In this document: one piece after another, positions 35,112 through 44,667 of the stretch | Numbering within the stretch: position 1 is the first letter of the stretch | Layout: every line of letters begins with the position of its first letter | NCBI GenBank assembly: GCA_009782555.1 | Contig: WRIV01000002.1 | Coordinates: 62,001 to 126,000, forward strand | From: Treponema sp. | GTDB lineage: Bacteria > Spirochaetota > Spirochaetia > Treponematales > Breznakiellaceae | Length of the DNA: 64,000 bases | Direction of reading: 5' to 3' | Program-made: the position numbers and the translations under genes | Notes under the pieces: model-generated | Database searches by the model: none | What the model was told of the DNA's origin: nothing | What the model saw: the letters and a program-made list of their open reading frames with translations, nothing else

Positions 35112-35530
35112 TAAAACCGGTTATTGTTCAGGAAAAAAAAAGCAAGGACAACGGCTGCCCCATTTTTCCCGGCCGATCTAGACAAGAAATAGGGCAAAAA
35201 GGGGAATCACTGGCCGCATTGGCCCTGCAAAAAAAGGGGATGCAGGTCATTGGCCGCAATATCCGATCCAAATCAGGGGAAATTGATCTAGCTGTGCTGG
35301 ACGGAGGGGTTCTGGTTTTTGTAGAAGTAAAAACCTGGCCTGCCTATGGGCTGGAAAATCTCAGATTTAGGATAACCCCCAAAAAACAGCGCCGTATCAT
35401 AGAAACAGCTAAGTATTTTCTTGAATCCCATCGAAAATATAATAATAGATCGATAAGGTTTGATGTCGTTTTTTTACGGCCCAGGGAACCCATGGTTCAT
35501 CTGGTTTCGGCGTTTACGGAGTCCCCATGA
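35108..35530 (+). CDS. yraN: YraN/UPF0102 family nuclease-like protein
   Basis: A 140-residue protein of a family related to Holliday-junction resolvases. The restriction-endonuclease-like core is visible: GQKGESLAALALQKKGMQVI, SGEIDLAVLDGG (catalytic Asp) and VFVEVKTWP (Glu-X-Lys). Its true role is not established. It has an N-terminal extension of about 25 polar residues. It overlaps both neighbours by four bases (ATGA on each side). Confidence 0.92.
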   Translation: MIKPVIVQEKKSKDNGCPIFPGRSRQEIGQKGESLAALALQKKGMQVIGRNIRSKSGEIDLAVLDGGVLVFVEVKTWPAYGLENLRFRITPKKQRRIIETAKYFLESHRKYNNRSIRFDVVFLRPREPMVHLVSAFTESP

Positions 35531-35712
35531 TTGCGGTGGAAGAAGACATTTTTCCTATTGCGGAAAATGATCTGTCAAAAAGGCTAAATCTTCTCAAGCA
35601 AAAAATAAACGACGAGGACTACCTGTTCGAAGCCATACAGCGAATTGCCCAAGTACTCAGTAATGAAATTACCGGTAGTCACAGGGGAGGGGCCGTTGAA
35701 CGGAAAAAATAA
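35527..35712 (+). CDS. Small acidic-then-basic hypothetical protein
   Basis: A 61-residue protein that I do not recognise. It is predicted helical (LSKRLNLLKQKINDEDYLFE, then AIQRIAQVLSNEI) with a basic end. It looks real because it sits between yraN and the next gene with an ATGA overlap at its start, and the next gene begins within its last 17 bases. Its setting suggests a helper in the c-di-GMP or flagellar-export-like operon. Confidence 0.6.
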   Translation: MIAVEEDIFPIAENDLSKRLNLLKQKINDEDYLFEAIQRIAQVLSNEITGSHRGGAVERKK

Positions 35713-36355
35713 CCACAGCCGCCGCCGGCATTTCAGAAGGAACAGCCAGGAAAATGCAGGCCAGGATTCCCGAAATACTCCGGAGAGCAAAGGCAGGGGT
35801 GATTTTCAGCATACTTCGCCGCTGTCCGGTGCCAATGGGCGGCAAAACAGAGTTGGACGGCCCGGATCCGTTGAGGGCCTTGAAACCCGCACCGAAAGCC
35901 AAAACCAAAGGTTAGGCCAGGATCGACCTCCATATAAGACCGATGGCCCCCTTCGATTAAAGAAACAGGAACGATTCACCCCAAGCAGCAAAAATGGATC
36001 CCCCCATGAACGCCCCCGCTGGATTGCCCCCAAACTGAATAACGACCCCCTGCCTGTTTTAAATTGCTGCCGATGTGGTCATTCCATAGCGGATTCTCAT
36101 ACGGCGCTGAAGGATAAGCATACCGGAGAACCCGTTCATTTTGACTGCGTTATGACAGAACTGGCAGAGCAGGAAATCCTGGAAACAGGAGATTCCTTAA
36201 GCTACATTGGCGGCGGCCGTTTTGGAATTGTTCATTTTAACAACGGAAAAGGAGAATCCAGAAACTTTACCATAAAAAAGATCTTTGAATGGGAAGACAA
36301 GGAAAAAAAGGCGGAATGGCGCGGCGCCATTGCTGACCATTATTCAATAACATGA
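35696..36355 (+). CDS. Hypothetical protein with C-terminal zinc-ribbon-like domain
   Basis: A 219-residue protein of unrecognised family. Residues 1-110 are disordered and rich in Arg, Asn, Gln and Ser. The C-terminal 100 residues have cysteine and histidine pairs that could bind zinc: NCCRCGHSIAD and PVHFDCVM, followed by SLSYIGGGRFGIVHFNNGKG. I chose TTG 35696 because AGGGGAGGGG lies just upstream. RNA or protein binding is possible. It is coupled to the GGDEF gene by an ATGA overlap. Confidence 0.65.
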   Translation: MNGKNNHSRRRHFRRNSQENAGQDSRNTPESKGRGDFQHTSPLSGANGRQNRVGRPGSVEGLETRTESQNQRLGQDRPPYKTDGPLRLKKQERFTPSSKNGSPHERPRWIAPKLNNDPLPVLNCCRCGHSIADSHTALKDKHTGEPVHFDCVMTELAEQEILETGDSLSYIGGGRFGIVHFNNGKGESRNFTIKKIFEWEDKEKKAEWRGAIADHYSIT

Positions 36356-37527
36356 TTGAAGATGCGGAAAATCTTGATTTTATTTCCAACCCCAAGGTTG
36401 TTGAAAATTATATGCTCCTGGAAGAATTGGGCGTATTTAATCTCATTGATAATTATAACCGGGAAATAAAAAACTGCAAAAACCTTCTTGCCGGGGCGGT
36501 AGAAATCTTTAACAAGGTTACTATTGACGAAATCCTGGATGCGGCGATTTGGAGAATTTCTGATCGGTTTTTACCTTTGCTCATTACTTTTTTATGGAAA
36601 CCCCATCGAAACCGGGAGGATGTGGTCATAAAAAATTACAAAAATTATAAACTGATAGATATTCAAGTACCGATCCAGTCAATGGCGCCTTTTGAATCTT
36701 TTTTTAAAAAATACCCTTCACCGGTGGCCTACGAAATTTTTGCCCTCCAGGAAAGCAACCTTAATCCTAAGATACAAAAAACTCTGGAGGAACTAAACCC
36801 GGAACTGCTTGTTCCCATTATTGGACCTTTTGGCCTATATGGCGTTGTGCTGATTGGAAAAAAAATGATGGTAGAAAAAAAAGCTCTTGACATAGGCTAT
36901 ACCCCGGATGAACTTTTTTTTCTTGAACAGCTTATGTCTTTTCTTTCCCAGGCCTTACAGAACAATTTGCACTATGAGCATTCGGTGAGAGACGTAAAAA
37001 CAGGGCTGTACAACCATGGCTATTTTATGACCCGTCTAAACGAAGAAATTGCCAGGACAAGACGGGAATCGGCGGTTTCTTCATTGATGGTGATGGACGT
37101 GGATAAATTTAAAAACTTTAACGATACCTATGGGCATTTAGCGGGAGACCGGGTCCTGGAAAGTCTGGCATATACCATAAAACAAACCGTCCGAACCGGG
37201 GATATTCCTTCCCGTTTTGGAGGCGAAGAATTTACTATTCTGCTTCCCAATACACCCCGGCAGACCGCCTGGCTGGTAGCAGAACGGCTGCGTATGTCGG
37301 TATCAGCATTGAAGGTCCCATGGAAGCCTCCTCTCCCTCAGGTAACAATCAGCTTAGGGGTAGTTAGTTTTGACAAGCACACCAATGCCGCCCCGGAAGA
37401 CATAATCTCCCGGGCCGATGAAGCCCTGTATCAATCCAAGGAAAACGGCCGCAACCGTACCAGCGTTTGGGGATCGGGTCTGCTTTTCAGAATTCAACGA
37501 ACCCAGCAGGAACCAGCAACCGCATAG
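36352..37527 (+). CDS. Diguanylate cyclase (GGDEF) with N-terminal sensor domain
   Basis: A 391-residue protein. Residues 1-205 form a GAF-like sensory region. The GGDEF domain spans about 215-375: VMDVDKFKNFNDTYGHLAGD carries metal and GTP contacts and SRFGGEEFTILLPNT the active loop. The inhibitory I-site RTGD lies five residues before GGEEF, so the enzyme should be product-inhibited. It makes c-di-GMP and ends the operon that begins with ribosomal genes and includes an HD-GYP phosphodiesterase. No membrane segment is seen. Confidence 0.94.
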   Translation: MIEDAENLDFISNPKVVENYMLLEELGVFNLIDNYNREIKNCKNLLAGAVEIFNKVTIDEILDAAIWRISDRFLPLLITFLWKPHRNREDVVIKNYKNYKLIDIQVPIQSMAPFESFFKKYPSPVAYEIFALQESNLNPKIQKTLEELNPELLVPIIGPFGLYGVVLIGKKMMVEKKALDIGYTPDELFFLEQLMSFLSQALQNNLHYEHSVRDVKTGLYNHGYFMTRLNEEIARTRRESAVSSLMVMDVDKFKNFNDTYGHLAGDRVLESLAYTIKQTVRTGDIPSRFGGEEFTILLPNTPRQTAWLVAERLRMSVSALKVPWKPPLPQVTISLGVVSFDKHTNAAPEDIISRADEALYQSKENGRNRTSVWGSGLLFRIQRTQQEPATA

Positions 37528-37590
37528 TGCTTTTATCGCACACAACGGCATACTTTGCATTATAGGACAGCTGCCATCTGGTACCCTGGG

Positions 37591-38277
37591 CTAGATTCTT
37601 TCTTTTATCTCAAGACGGATAATATTGCCTGAAGATTTAAGGGCTTTTGCAAGTTTGGAAATATCGACCATATCAGGGATGCTTACAAGGAAACGGGCCT
37701 TGTTGTTTTTTCTTTTTCCCTTGGCCAGGTTCACATTCAGGGAATGGCTTTCTATGCCGAAGTTTTTAAGAATTTCCAGAGCCGCTTCCGTATCGGGTTC
37801 GACAGAACGATTGTAGTATAGTTCCAGTAATTTATTCTGTACTTCGGGGAAGAATTTTCGTTCCAGCGGATTTAAGAGCATCAGGGTAATAAGACTTAGG
37901 ATTTCGGCGACAAGCGCCGCAGCATACATTCCCGCTCCGATGCTCATGCCGATTGCAGCAACAAGCCACAAAGATGAAGCCGTAGTAAGCCCTTTAATGT
38001 TACTGCCCAGACGGATAATTGCCCCTGCCCCAAGAAAGCCCATGCCGGAAACAACCTGGGCCGCAATACGTCCCGGATCGCCGGTCCCTGAAGTAAATTT
38101 CTGGGGGATCCATACCGAAAGCATCATAAGGCATGTTGCACCCAGGGCAATAAGAATATGAGTTCTGAGGCCGGCAACTTGACGGCGGCTCGATCTCTCA
38201 AAACCAATAATACCGCCCGCAATAAATCCCATACCCAGGCGTATAACAATATCAAATTCAGTAATAACTGTATTCAT
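37591..38277 (-). CDS. MgtC/SapB-family membrane protein
   Basis: Four membrane helices in the N-terminal 140 residues with the MgtC signature GFIAGGIIGFERSSRRQVAGLRTH split across the first loop, then LGAGAIIRLGSNIKGLTTAS. The soluble C-terminal domain (about 145-228) resembles the ACT-like domain of MgtC homologues. The family is linked to magnesium limitation and inhibition of ATP synthase in pathogens; many homologues have unknown roles. I prefer ATG 38277 (AGGATGG upstream) over the ATG 15 bases earlier. Confidence 0.88.
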   Translation of the reverse strand: MNTVITEFDIVIRLGMGFIAGGIIGFERSSRRQVAGLRTHILIALGATCLMMLSVWIPQKFTSGTGDPGRIAAQVVSGMGFLGAGAIIRLGSNIKGLTTASSLWLVAAIGMSIGAGMYAAALVAEILSLITLMLLNPLERKFFPEVQNKLLELYYNRSVEPDTEAALEILKNFGIESHSLNVNLAKGKRKNNKARFLVSIPDMVDISKLAKALKSSGNIIRLEIKERI

Positions 38278-38316
38278 TGGCAATCGTACCATCCTAAAAA
38301 CATATTTCCATTGAGG

Positions 38317-38979
38317 TTATTTACGTACCGGTATCGCCACCCCAATCTTTGTTTCGTTTTCTCCTTTCTCTATTTTTATCTGTTCAGCCTTTGTTCCCAT
38401 TTTTCTCATCATCAAAACAAGAATTATTAAGCCTAATCCTGATCCTTCCATGTCGTCTATTGTGTCGGCTATTACCTTTTCCAATGCTTTGTACTGCTTT
38501 CCCATCTCGATTTTGTCCATCATTCGTTTTTCTTCTATCATCGTAATCCTCGCATTGTTTGTTACTTCTATCTTAATTTTCTTCTTTTCTTTCCACAGTT
38601 TTAATTGTATGTATAATCCATGTTTTTCCTGTAAGGTCAAATAGTAGTCTTTTTTTTCCACTATGTCGGTTTTGAATGACTTCATCCCCTCCAGATAGTC
38701 TTCCGAACAATGAATATCAAGTCCTTTTTCATCAAAATATACCCGTTTTGTATTTGCCTTTTTTGCATTCCCCATTAATTCCTTAACAAAATAAACGACA
38801 TAATCTGTTATTGCTTCTTGTTGTACTGCTTTCAAAAATATAGTCAATACCTGTTCCATATATTGTTCCATTGCCCGGGGAAAGGTAGGGGTGATAAGTA
38901 TGATCGGTTGTTCTGAATGTACCAGCGTTCGTATGTGTTCGTCTAGTTCATTAGCAGATAAATTATCTGGGACAGTCAT
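38317..38979 (-). CDS. Solo histidine-kinase-like ATPase domain protein
   Basis: A 220-residue protein with no kinase dimerisation domain. An HATPase-like N box is visible (YFVKELMGNAKKANTKRV) and a G box (MEGSGLGLIILVLMMRKMG), so it probably binds ATP as anti-sigma or chaperone-type HATPases do. There is no phospho-acceptor histidine region. The gene is noticeably AT-richer than its neighbours, suggesting transfer or lower constraint. Promoter TTGAAA (39012-39017) and TACAAT (38989-38994) lie just before it and there is no Shine-Dalgarno site. Confidence 0.7.
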   Translation of the reverse strand: MTVPDNLSANELDEHIRTLVHSEQPIILITPTFPRAMEQYMEQVLTIFLKAVQQEAITDYVVYFVKELMGNAKKANTKRVYFDEKGLDIHCSEDYLEGMKSFKTDIVEKKDYYLTLQEKHGLYIQLKLWKEKKKIKIEVTNNARITMIEEKRMMDKIEMGKQYKALEKVIADTIDDMEGSGLGLIILVLMMRKMGTKAEQIKIEKGENETKIGVAIPVRK

Positions 38980-39091
38980 TCTGCATAAATTGTATATCTT
39001 TATTATGTCATTTTCAATGCTTATCTATGCAAGGAATTGCCGGGGTTACAAAAAAGCCCTTTCTGCTCACTTGTTTTGACGCCATAGAATG

Positions 39092-39955
39092 TTAGCCGGT
39101 TCGCAGTTCCGCCCGAAATACCGGTATGGCCTCTTCCGGGTCCTGCCGGGCTTCCAGAAAGCGCCGGCCCTCTATAGCAAAGGCCGCCGTACAGGGCCGG
39201 GGTGTCTGCCCGCACAAGGGGCTGTCATCGGGGACATTTTCCGTTTCTATGGGCAAAAGAAACAGGCCAATGATTTCATCGTACAAGACTTCGGCGAGAT
39301 AATTGATATCCAGCCTTATCTGTTTTGCATTATCGAGAATAACCGGATCTAACAAATCCTGGATCCACTGGATGTACCGGGCATTGTTTACATGACCGTT
39401 GTAGTCAATATCGGAATAGCAGGCCCGGCGCAGAATGTGGCCGGCGGCTGAAAAATCCCGGACTGCCAGGGAAGGGGGCGGGTCATTGCCTGCTAAATTT
39501 TCTCCCGGCAAAGCGTTGATCCCTTCGTTGGGGGGCAGGTTTTCCACAGCGGCCTGAGGACGCAGGGGCCGGCGTTTTTCAATATCAACCACAAGCCAGC
39601 CGCTTCTGCCCTGGACCAGAGCAGTATCATGGCCAAGACCGCCTTGTATGCCGGAGTTATCGCTTGAGTAGTGTATATCATAATCCCGAACAGCAAAGAG
39701 TTTATTTGCATTGCGGGGCCAGGTCCGGATAACAATTTTTTCCCTGAACCTGGGACGGCGGGTCATAAACACCGAAAGCCGGGAGAGGATCCAAACATTG
39801 CCGCTTTGCATCATCGCTTCCCGGCCCACCCCGAGAATTTCAGCATGGTTCATTGCTGCTTCCTGAAAAAGATCAAAGGTAGAAGCCATAGTCAGGGTAT
39901 CGCTTTGATCGATGTTGGAAAAACGGATTACCGATTCTTCACTAAAAATATTCAT
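39092..39955 (-). CDS. Acyl-ACP thioesterase
   Basis: A 287-residue thioesterase that releases fatty acids from acyl carrier protein. It has two hotdog domains: the first with TMASTFDLFQEAAMNHAEIL and NVWILSRLSVFMTRRP, the second with RACYSDIDYNGHVNNARYIQ. The Asn-His pair NGHVNN is the catalytic element of this FatA-like family. The start ATG 39955 has AGGATGAG upstream and lies 11 bases after the esterase stop. A second, diverged member is encoded at 62670-63413. Confidence 0.9.
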   Translation of the reverse strand: MNIFSEESVIRFSNIDQSDTLTMASTFDLFQEAAMNHAEILGVGREAMMQSGNVWILSRLSVFMTRRPRFREKIVIRTWPRNANKLFAVRDYDIHYSSDNSGIQGGLGHDTALVQGRSGWLVVDIEKRRPLRPQAAVENLPPNEGINALPGENLAGNDPPPSLAVRDFSAAGHILRRACYSDIDYNGHVNNARYIQWIQDLLDPVILDNAKQIRLDINYLAEVLYDEIIGLFLLPIETENVPDDSPLCGQTPRPCTAAFAIEGRRFLEARQDPEEAIPVFRAELRTG

Positions 39956-39966
39956 GATCTCATCCT

Positions 39967-40956
39967 CTAACGTTCCCAGAATGCAGCGTCCCGCGGAAGG
40001 ACCGTACTCCAATAGGGGTTCAGGTTGTGATTGGCGTTGGCGTAAATTTCGTAACGCAGTTCAATCTTGCCCCTGCCGGCTCGTTCCCTGCGGGCATTCT
40101 CCGCAGCGATGGCCAGGGCCAGGGCGTCGCTCCATGCCTTGGGAACAGCGTAATCCTTGTCTCCCTGTTCAAGGAGTATGGGCGTGCCGGGAGCGATCTT
40201 GTCCAGGTGCACCAGAAGGGAAAAATCCGCCGGGGGATACTCTTTTTTAAATTGTTCCGCCCATTCAATACTGCCGCGGTAATGGACCCAACTGTCCGGA
40301 AAGGCCAAGCTTACCGGCGCCCAAAGTACCGTAGAAACGGGCTTCTGTATGATCTCCAGAAAATGCAAAGCCACCTGGCCTCCATTACTGTGGCCCCAGA
40401 GAACAATTTTTTTAAAGGCGCCGGGAAGCACGATCCGGTTTGCCTGGGAAACGGCGGAGGCAAAACGGAAATCGGGCTGCTCCAGGCTTTTATATAATTC
40501 CACCGCATTTATGGTAGAATAAAACTGATGGAACTGCCCCGGCCCGGGAGTTGGAGAAGAAGCGCCATAGCCAAAAAAATCCGGCGATATCACCGCCCAG
40601 CCCCGCTGCAGATAGCCTTTGGCGGGATTTTCCGTTCCCTTCCCCGTATAGTAGCCCCCGGGGGGTTGGTGTCCCCGGAGCATGATCACTATTCCCTTGA
40701 TACTATCAAGCTTTATCGCCGGTATGCTCAGCCGGGCGCTTATCGTCAAATTCATGGATGTATAACTGACATTGTACGCATATTGCAGCGAGTTTTTAAA
40801 AGCCAGGGTTTGTATGGTTATGGGACTTGCCTTGTAGGGATAATTTTGTAAACTTTTCAGGGAAAAATCTGCATAATTGGGTTGAGAAAACCGGGAGTTC
40901 TGAGCCGCAAGGCCCGAAGCAAGGGCAAGAAGCAGCAAAACTGCATGTTTTTTCAT
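39967..40956 (-). CDS. Exported alpha/beta-hydrolase (esterase/peptidase)
   Basis: A 329-residue secreted hydrolase. Signal peptide KKHAVLLLLALASGLAAQ. The nucleophile elbow is LWGHSNGGQVALHF (Ser), the acid is in EQGDKDYAVPKA and the His in ANANHNLNPYW. The family resembles S9-type peptidases and acetyl esterases. It forms an operon with the acyl-ACP thioesterase. Promoter TTGACC (40988-40993) and TATGAT (40963-40968) end six bases before the ATG, with no Shine-Dalgarno site. Confidence 0.85.
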   Translation of the reverse strand: MKKHAVLLLLALASGLAAQNSRFSQPNYADFSLKSLQNYPYKASPITIQTLAFKNSLQYAYNVSYTSMNLTISARLSIPAIKLDSIKGIVIMLRGHQPPGGYYTGKGTENPAKGYLQRGWAVISPDFFGYGASSPTPGPGQFHQFYSTINAVELYKSLEQPDFRFASAVSQANRIVLPGAFKKIVLWGHSNGGQVALHFLEIIQKPVSTVLWAPVSLAFPDSWVHYRGSIEWAEQFKKEYPPADFSLLVHLDKIAPGTPILLEQGDKDYAVPKAWSDALALAIAAENARRERAGRGKIELRYEIYANANHNLNPYWSTVLPRDAAFWER

Positions 40957-40962
40957 GCTTCT

Positions 40963-41041
40963 ATCATACCAGTTCCCGTATGGTCCTGGTCAATGCAGCA
41001 CCGGTACGCTATTGTCACATATGCCGGACAATTCGTATGAT
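40963..41041. promoter_or_regulatory. Divergent promoters of the esterase and leuS
   Basis: The minus-strand promoter is TTGACC (40988-40993) and TATGAT (40963-40968), 19-base spacer, abutting the esterase start. The plus-strand promoter is TTGTCA (41012-41017) and TATGAT (41036-41041), 18-base spacer, followed by TAGGAG and the leuS ATG at 41061. The two genes use contrasting leaderless and Shine-Dalgarno layouts. Confidence 0.7.
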
Positions 41042-41060
41042 AAAATAGGAGTTTTTCATC

Positions 41061-43703
41061 ATGGCCAAATATCCATTCAGCACCATAGAACCCAAATGGC
41101 AAAAGTACTGGGAAGAACAAAAAACTTTTAAAACAATTGAAGATCCAACGATCCCCAAAGAAAAGCGCCGCTATGTGCTGGACATGTTCCCCTATCCTTC
41201 CGCCCAAGGACTCCATGTGGGCCATCCGGAAGGCTACACCGCCACAGATATTTACTGCCGTTATTTAAGGATGAATGGCTATGCTGTGCTTCATCCCATG
41301 GGTTTTGATTCCTTCGGCCTTCCGGCGGAAAACTATGCAATTAAAATGGGGATCCACCCTGCCAAAACCACAGCGGACAACATCAATCACTTCCGCCGCC
41401 AGATCAAGGCATTGGGTTTTTCTTACGACTGGGACCGGGAAGTGGCCACCTCCGATAAGGATTACTACAAATGGACACAGTGGATATTCCTTAAACTTTT
41501 TGAAAAAGGCCTGGCTTACGAAGCGGAAAGCCCCATCAACTGGTGTCCCTCCTGCAAAACAGGGCTGGCCAACGAAGAAGTGGTGGACGGCCTCTGCGAA
41601 CGCTGTAAGACCAAGGTTATCCGCAAACGGATCCGTCAGTGGATTTTGAAGATCACCGCCTACGCTCAGCGGCTGCTGGAAGATCTGGAAGGCCTGGACT
41701 GGCCCGAGCCGGTTAAACAGATGCAGCGGAACTGGATAGGCCGTTCCGAAGGGGCTAATGCAATCTTTAAAATTGAAACTAATCAAAATGATACGGCTAA
41801 TCCGAAAAACCAGGATGAATTGGCCTTGGAAATTTACACTACCCGGCCGGACACCCTTTTCGGTGCCACCTATATGGTTCTGGCCCCGGAACATCCCCTA
41901 ATAGAAAAGATCGCAGCCGCAGAACAAAAAGACGCCGTTACCGCCTACCTGGAAGCGGCGGCAAAGAAAAGCGATTTGGAACGAACCGATCTGGCAAAGG
42001 AAAAGACCGGTGTTTTTTCCGGGGCCTATGCAATCAACCCGGTAAACGGAAAAAAGATCCCCATCTGGATCGCCGACTATGTCCTTATTTCCTACGGCAC
42101 GGGAGCGATCATGGCGGTCCCCGCCCATGATGAACGGGACTGGGATTTTGCCAAAACCTTTAATCTGCCCATCATCCAGGTTGTCAATGATGTGCCGGCA
42201 GATCCCGCCGGGACAGATTCTCCGGCGGTTCCTGATCAATGCACCACCGCTGCCGGTTGGTCGGTTAATTCCGGTTTCCTCAATGGCCTTCCTACTGCCA
42301 AAGCGGTCAAGGCCATGACAAGCTGGCTGGAAGAAAACAGCCTGGGAAAACGAGCGGTAAACTACAAGCTCCGGGACTGGGTCTTCAGCCGCCAGCGTTA
42401 CTGGGGTGAACCGATTCCCGTGGTACACTGCGAAAAATGCGCCGCCGAAGGCAGCCCAGATACTGAATACGATTCAGACAGCAAATTGCGTCCAGGCATC
42501 ATTCCATTAAAAGAAAAAGAACTTCCCCTCAAACTGCCCGATGTTCAGTCCTACACTCCCACCGGCACCGGAGAGTCCCCCCTTGCGGCCATTGATCAGT
42601 GGGTAAACACAACCTGTCCCAGGTGCGGCAGCCCGGCCCGGCGGGAAACTAACACCATGCCTCAATGGGCCGGATCATGCTGGTACTACCTGCGTTACCT
42701 GGACCCGCAGAACAGCGGATCCTTTGCGGACAGGGACAAGATCGATTACTGGGCACCGGTGGATCTCTATGTGGGAGGAGTAGAGCACGCCGTGTTGCAC
42801 CTCCTTTATGCCCGGTTCTGGCACAAAGTCCTTTACGACTTTGGCCTGGTAAACACTACGGAACCCTTTCAGCGGCTTGTGAACCAGGGGATGATCACCA
42901 GTTTTGCCTACCAGCGGAAAGACAAAACCCTGGTTCCCGCCGATCAGGTGGAAAAAAAGCCCGGGGGTCATTTTGCAGAAAAAACCACCGGCGAAGAAGT
43001 AACCGAAGTAATCGCCAAGATGAGCAAAAGTTTAAAAAATATCATCAACCCCGACGAAATTGTCCGGGACCACGGCGCCGATTCCCTGCGGGTATACGAA
43101 ATGTTCATGGGTCCCCTGGAAGTAAGCAAACCTTGGAATACAGCGGGGCTTATCGGCGTGTCCCGTTTTCTGGAACGAATATGGGCATTAAGCGATAAAA
43201 TTGGCGGTCCGCCGTCCGGATCCGGCGATGCGGCCCATGATGAATTAACCCGGATCCTTCACAAGACGATCAAGAAGGTGAGCGGCGATACGGCGGGACT
43301 GAATTTTAACACCGCCATCAGCGCCATGATGATCTATTCCAACGAGTTGGCAAAAACAGAAAACATTCCCGTTCCGCTTTGGGAACCGCTGGTTAAGATG
43401 CTCTCCTGCTATGCTCCCCATCTGGGAGAGGAACTTTGGGAAAAACTGGGGCATAAAAATTCTGTTTCAAAAGAAACCTGGCCCGAATGGGATGAAAGTC
43501 TCTGCGCAGAAAGCGAAGTAACCATTGTGGTTCAGGTGAACGGAAAAATTCGGGATAAATTTACCGTCCCGGCAGGCTCTGCAAAGGAAGCGTTGGAAAA
43601 GCAGGCAAAAGCTTTACCCAATGTAAAAAAATGGCTGGAAGGCAAAACAGTGAGCAAGGTAATCACCGTGCCGGACAAGCTTGTGAATATTGTTGTACCA
43701 TAA
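41061..43703 (+). CDS. leuS: Leucyl-tRNA synthetase
   Basis: An 880-residue class I synthetase. [20 protein letters not shown] contains the HIGH-type motif; [20 protein letters not shown] is the zinc region; the CP1 editing domain includes [20 protein letters not shown] and [31 protein letters not shown] is the KMSKS loop. The C-terminal domain ends with [20 protein letters not shown]. Complete and of normal length. Confidence 0.98.
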   Translation: MAKYPFSTIEPKWQKYWEEQKTFKTIEDPTIPKEKRRYVLDMFPYPSAQGLHVGHPEGYTATDIYCRYLRMNGYAVLHPMGFDSFGLPAENYAIKMGIHPAKTTADNINHFRRQIKALGFSYDWDREVATSDKDYYKWTQWIFLKLFEKGLAYEAESPINWCPSCKTGLANEEVVDGLCERCKTKVIRKRIRQWILKITAYAQRLLEDLEGLDWPEPVKQMQRNWIGRSEGANAIFKIETNQNDTANPKNQDELALEIYTTRPDTLFGATYMVLAPEHPLIEKIAAAEQKDAVTAYLEAAAKKSDLERTDLAKEKTGVFSGAYAINPVNGKKIPIWIADYVLISYGTGAIMAVPAHDERDWDFAKTFNLPIIQVVNDVPADPAGTDSPAVPDQCTTAAGWSVNSGFLNGLPTAKAVKAMTSWLEENSLGKRAVNYKLRDWVFSRQRYWGEPIPVVHCEKCAAEGSPDTEYDSDSKLRPGIIPLKEKELPLKLPDVQSYTPTGTGESPLAAIDQWVNTTCPRCGSPARRETNTMPQWAGSCWYYLRYLDPQNSGSFADRDKIDYWAPVDLYVGGVEHAVLHLLYARFWHKVLYDFGLVNTTEPFQRLVNQGMITSFAYQRKDKTLVPADQVEKKPGGHFAEKTTGEEVTEVIAKMSKSLKNIINPDEIVRDHGADSLRVYEMFMGPLEVSKPWNTAGLIGVSRFLERIWALSDKIGGPPSGSGDAAHDELTRILHKTIKKVSGDTAGLNFNTAISAMMIYSNELAKTENIPVPLWEPLVKMLSCYAPHLGEELWEKLGHKNSVSKETWPEWDESLCAESEVTIVVQVNGKIRDKFTVPAGSAKEALEKQAKALPNVKKWLEGKTVSKVITVPDKLVNIVVP

Positions 43704-43705
43704 GT

Positions 43706-43727
43706 CTCCCCGCGGCAAGCAGCGGAG
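43706..43727 (+). terminator. Possible leuS terminator hairpin
   Basis: CTCCCCGC (43706-43713) pairs imperfectly with GCGGAG (43722-43727) around a short loop, three bases after the leuS stop. A short T-containing run (TATTTAA) follows. The stem is weak. Confidence 0.3.
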
Positions 43728-43801
43728 TATTTAACCTGACTTTCAATTAAGACCAAAGGGAAGCACTTGCCGGGTGATATATTTGCCCGTCAAGGCATTC
43801 T

Positions 43802-44665
43802 TTACTCCGCCATGGCGCTGCGCCGGTTCCGGACTGCCGAGAGATTGGCCTCCAGTTCTTCCGCCCGGGCTGCGCCAATCATCTCCTTGATTTCATCCAG
43901 GCTTTTTTCAAAACTGGTAATGCGTTCCAGAAGTTTTTTCCGATTTTCCAGAAAAAGCTCTGTCCACATGGGCGCATTCAGCATAGCGATGCGTGTCAGG
44001 TCTTCGAAGCTGCCGCCGCCGAAACGGGTAATTCCCGTATCCCTTTCGCAGTGAATCAGGGATGCGGCGATTACATGGCAAAGTTGGCTGGTAAAGGCAA
44101 TCTTATCATCGTGATCTTCCGCTGTGGTCTCGGTGATCCGTGCGAATCCCATACGGAGGATCAGATCCTTAAAAAAAGTAAGATTCTCCGGCCTGTTTCG
44201 CTGCACCGGGGTGAGGATATAGTTTTTCCCCGTAAAATCAACCATCTCCGAATGAAGGAAGCCGTCTTTCTCCGATCCCGCCATGGGATGACCGGGAATA
44301 AAGTCCAAATCAGGCCGCACCCGATCCGCCAGAGCGGCGATACTTTCCTTGATCCCCCCAACATCGGTAAGGATGGCGCCTTCCTTAAAGCTGGTCATGT
44401 GTTCTTCGGTAAAACGGATCAAGGTGGAAGGATTAAGACAGAGAAACACAAGGTCGCAGCGGCTCAGCATGGAAACAGGATCCTCGAAGCCCTTGGCTAT
44501 TACGCCCCCTTGTTCTGCGGATCGAAGAACCGCAGAATCAATGTCGTGGGCCAGGATAAGAGCGGGATTGAGTTTTCCCATAGCCCTGGCGATGGCTCCT
44601 CCCATCAGGCCAAGGCCGGCAATCCCAACGATACGCTTTTCAAGCGGCATGGGTTCTCTTTCCAT
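43802..44665 (-). CDS. tyrA: Prephenate dehydrogenase
   Basis: Tyrosine synthesis: NAD-dependent oxidative decarboxylation of prephenate. Rossmann motif IVGIAGLGLMGGAIARAMG, catalytic histidine region IPGHPMAGSEKDGF, and HVIAASLIHCERD in the helical domain. 287 residues with no chorismate mutase or ACT domain. It follows the DAHP synthase gene by two bases. ATG 44650, with GGAAAGAG upstream, is an alternative start. Confidence 0.93.
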   Translation of the reverse strand: MEREPMPLEKRIVGIAGLGLMGGAIARAMGKLNPALILAHDIDSAVLRSAEQGGVIAKGFEDPVSMLSRCDLVFLCLNPSTLIRFTEEHMTSFKEGAILTDVGGIKESIAALADRVRPDLDFIPGHPMAGSEKDGFLHSEMVDFTGKNYILTPVQRNRPENLTFFKDLILRMGFARITETTAEDHDDKIAFTSQLCHVIAASLIHCERDTGITRFGGGSFEDLTRIAMLNAPMWTELFLENRKKLLERITSFEKSLDEIKEMIGAARAEELEANLSAVRNRRSAMAE

Positions 44666-44667
44666 AT

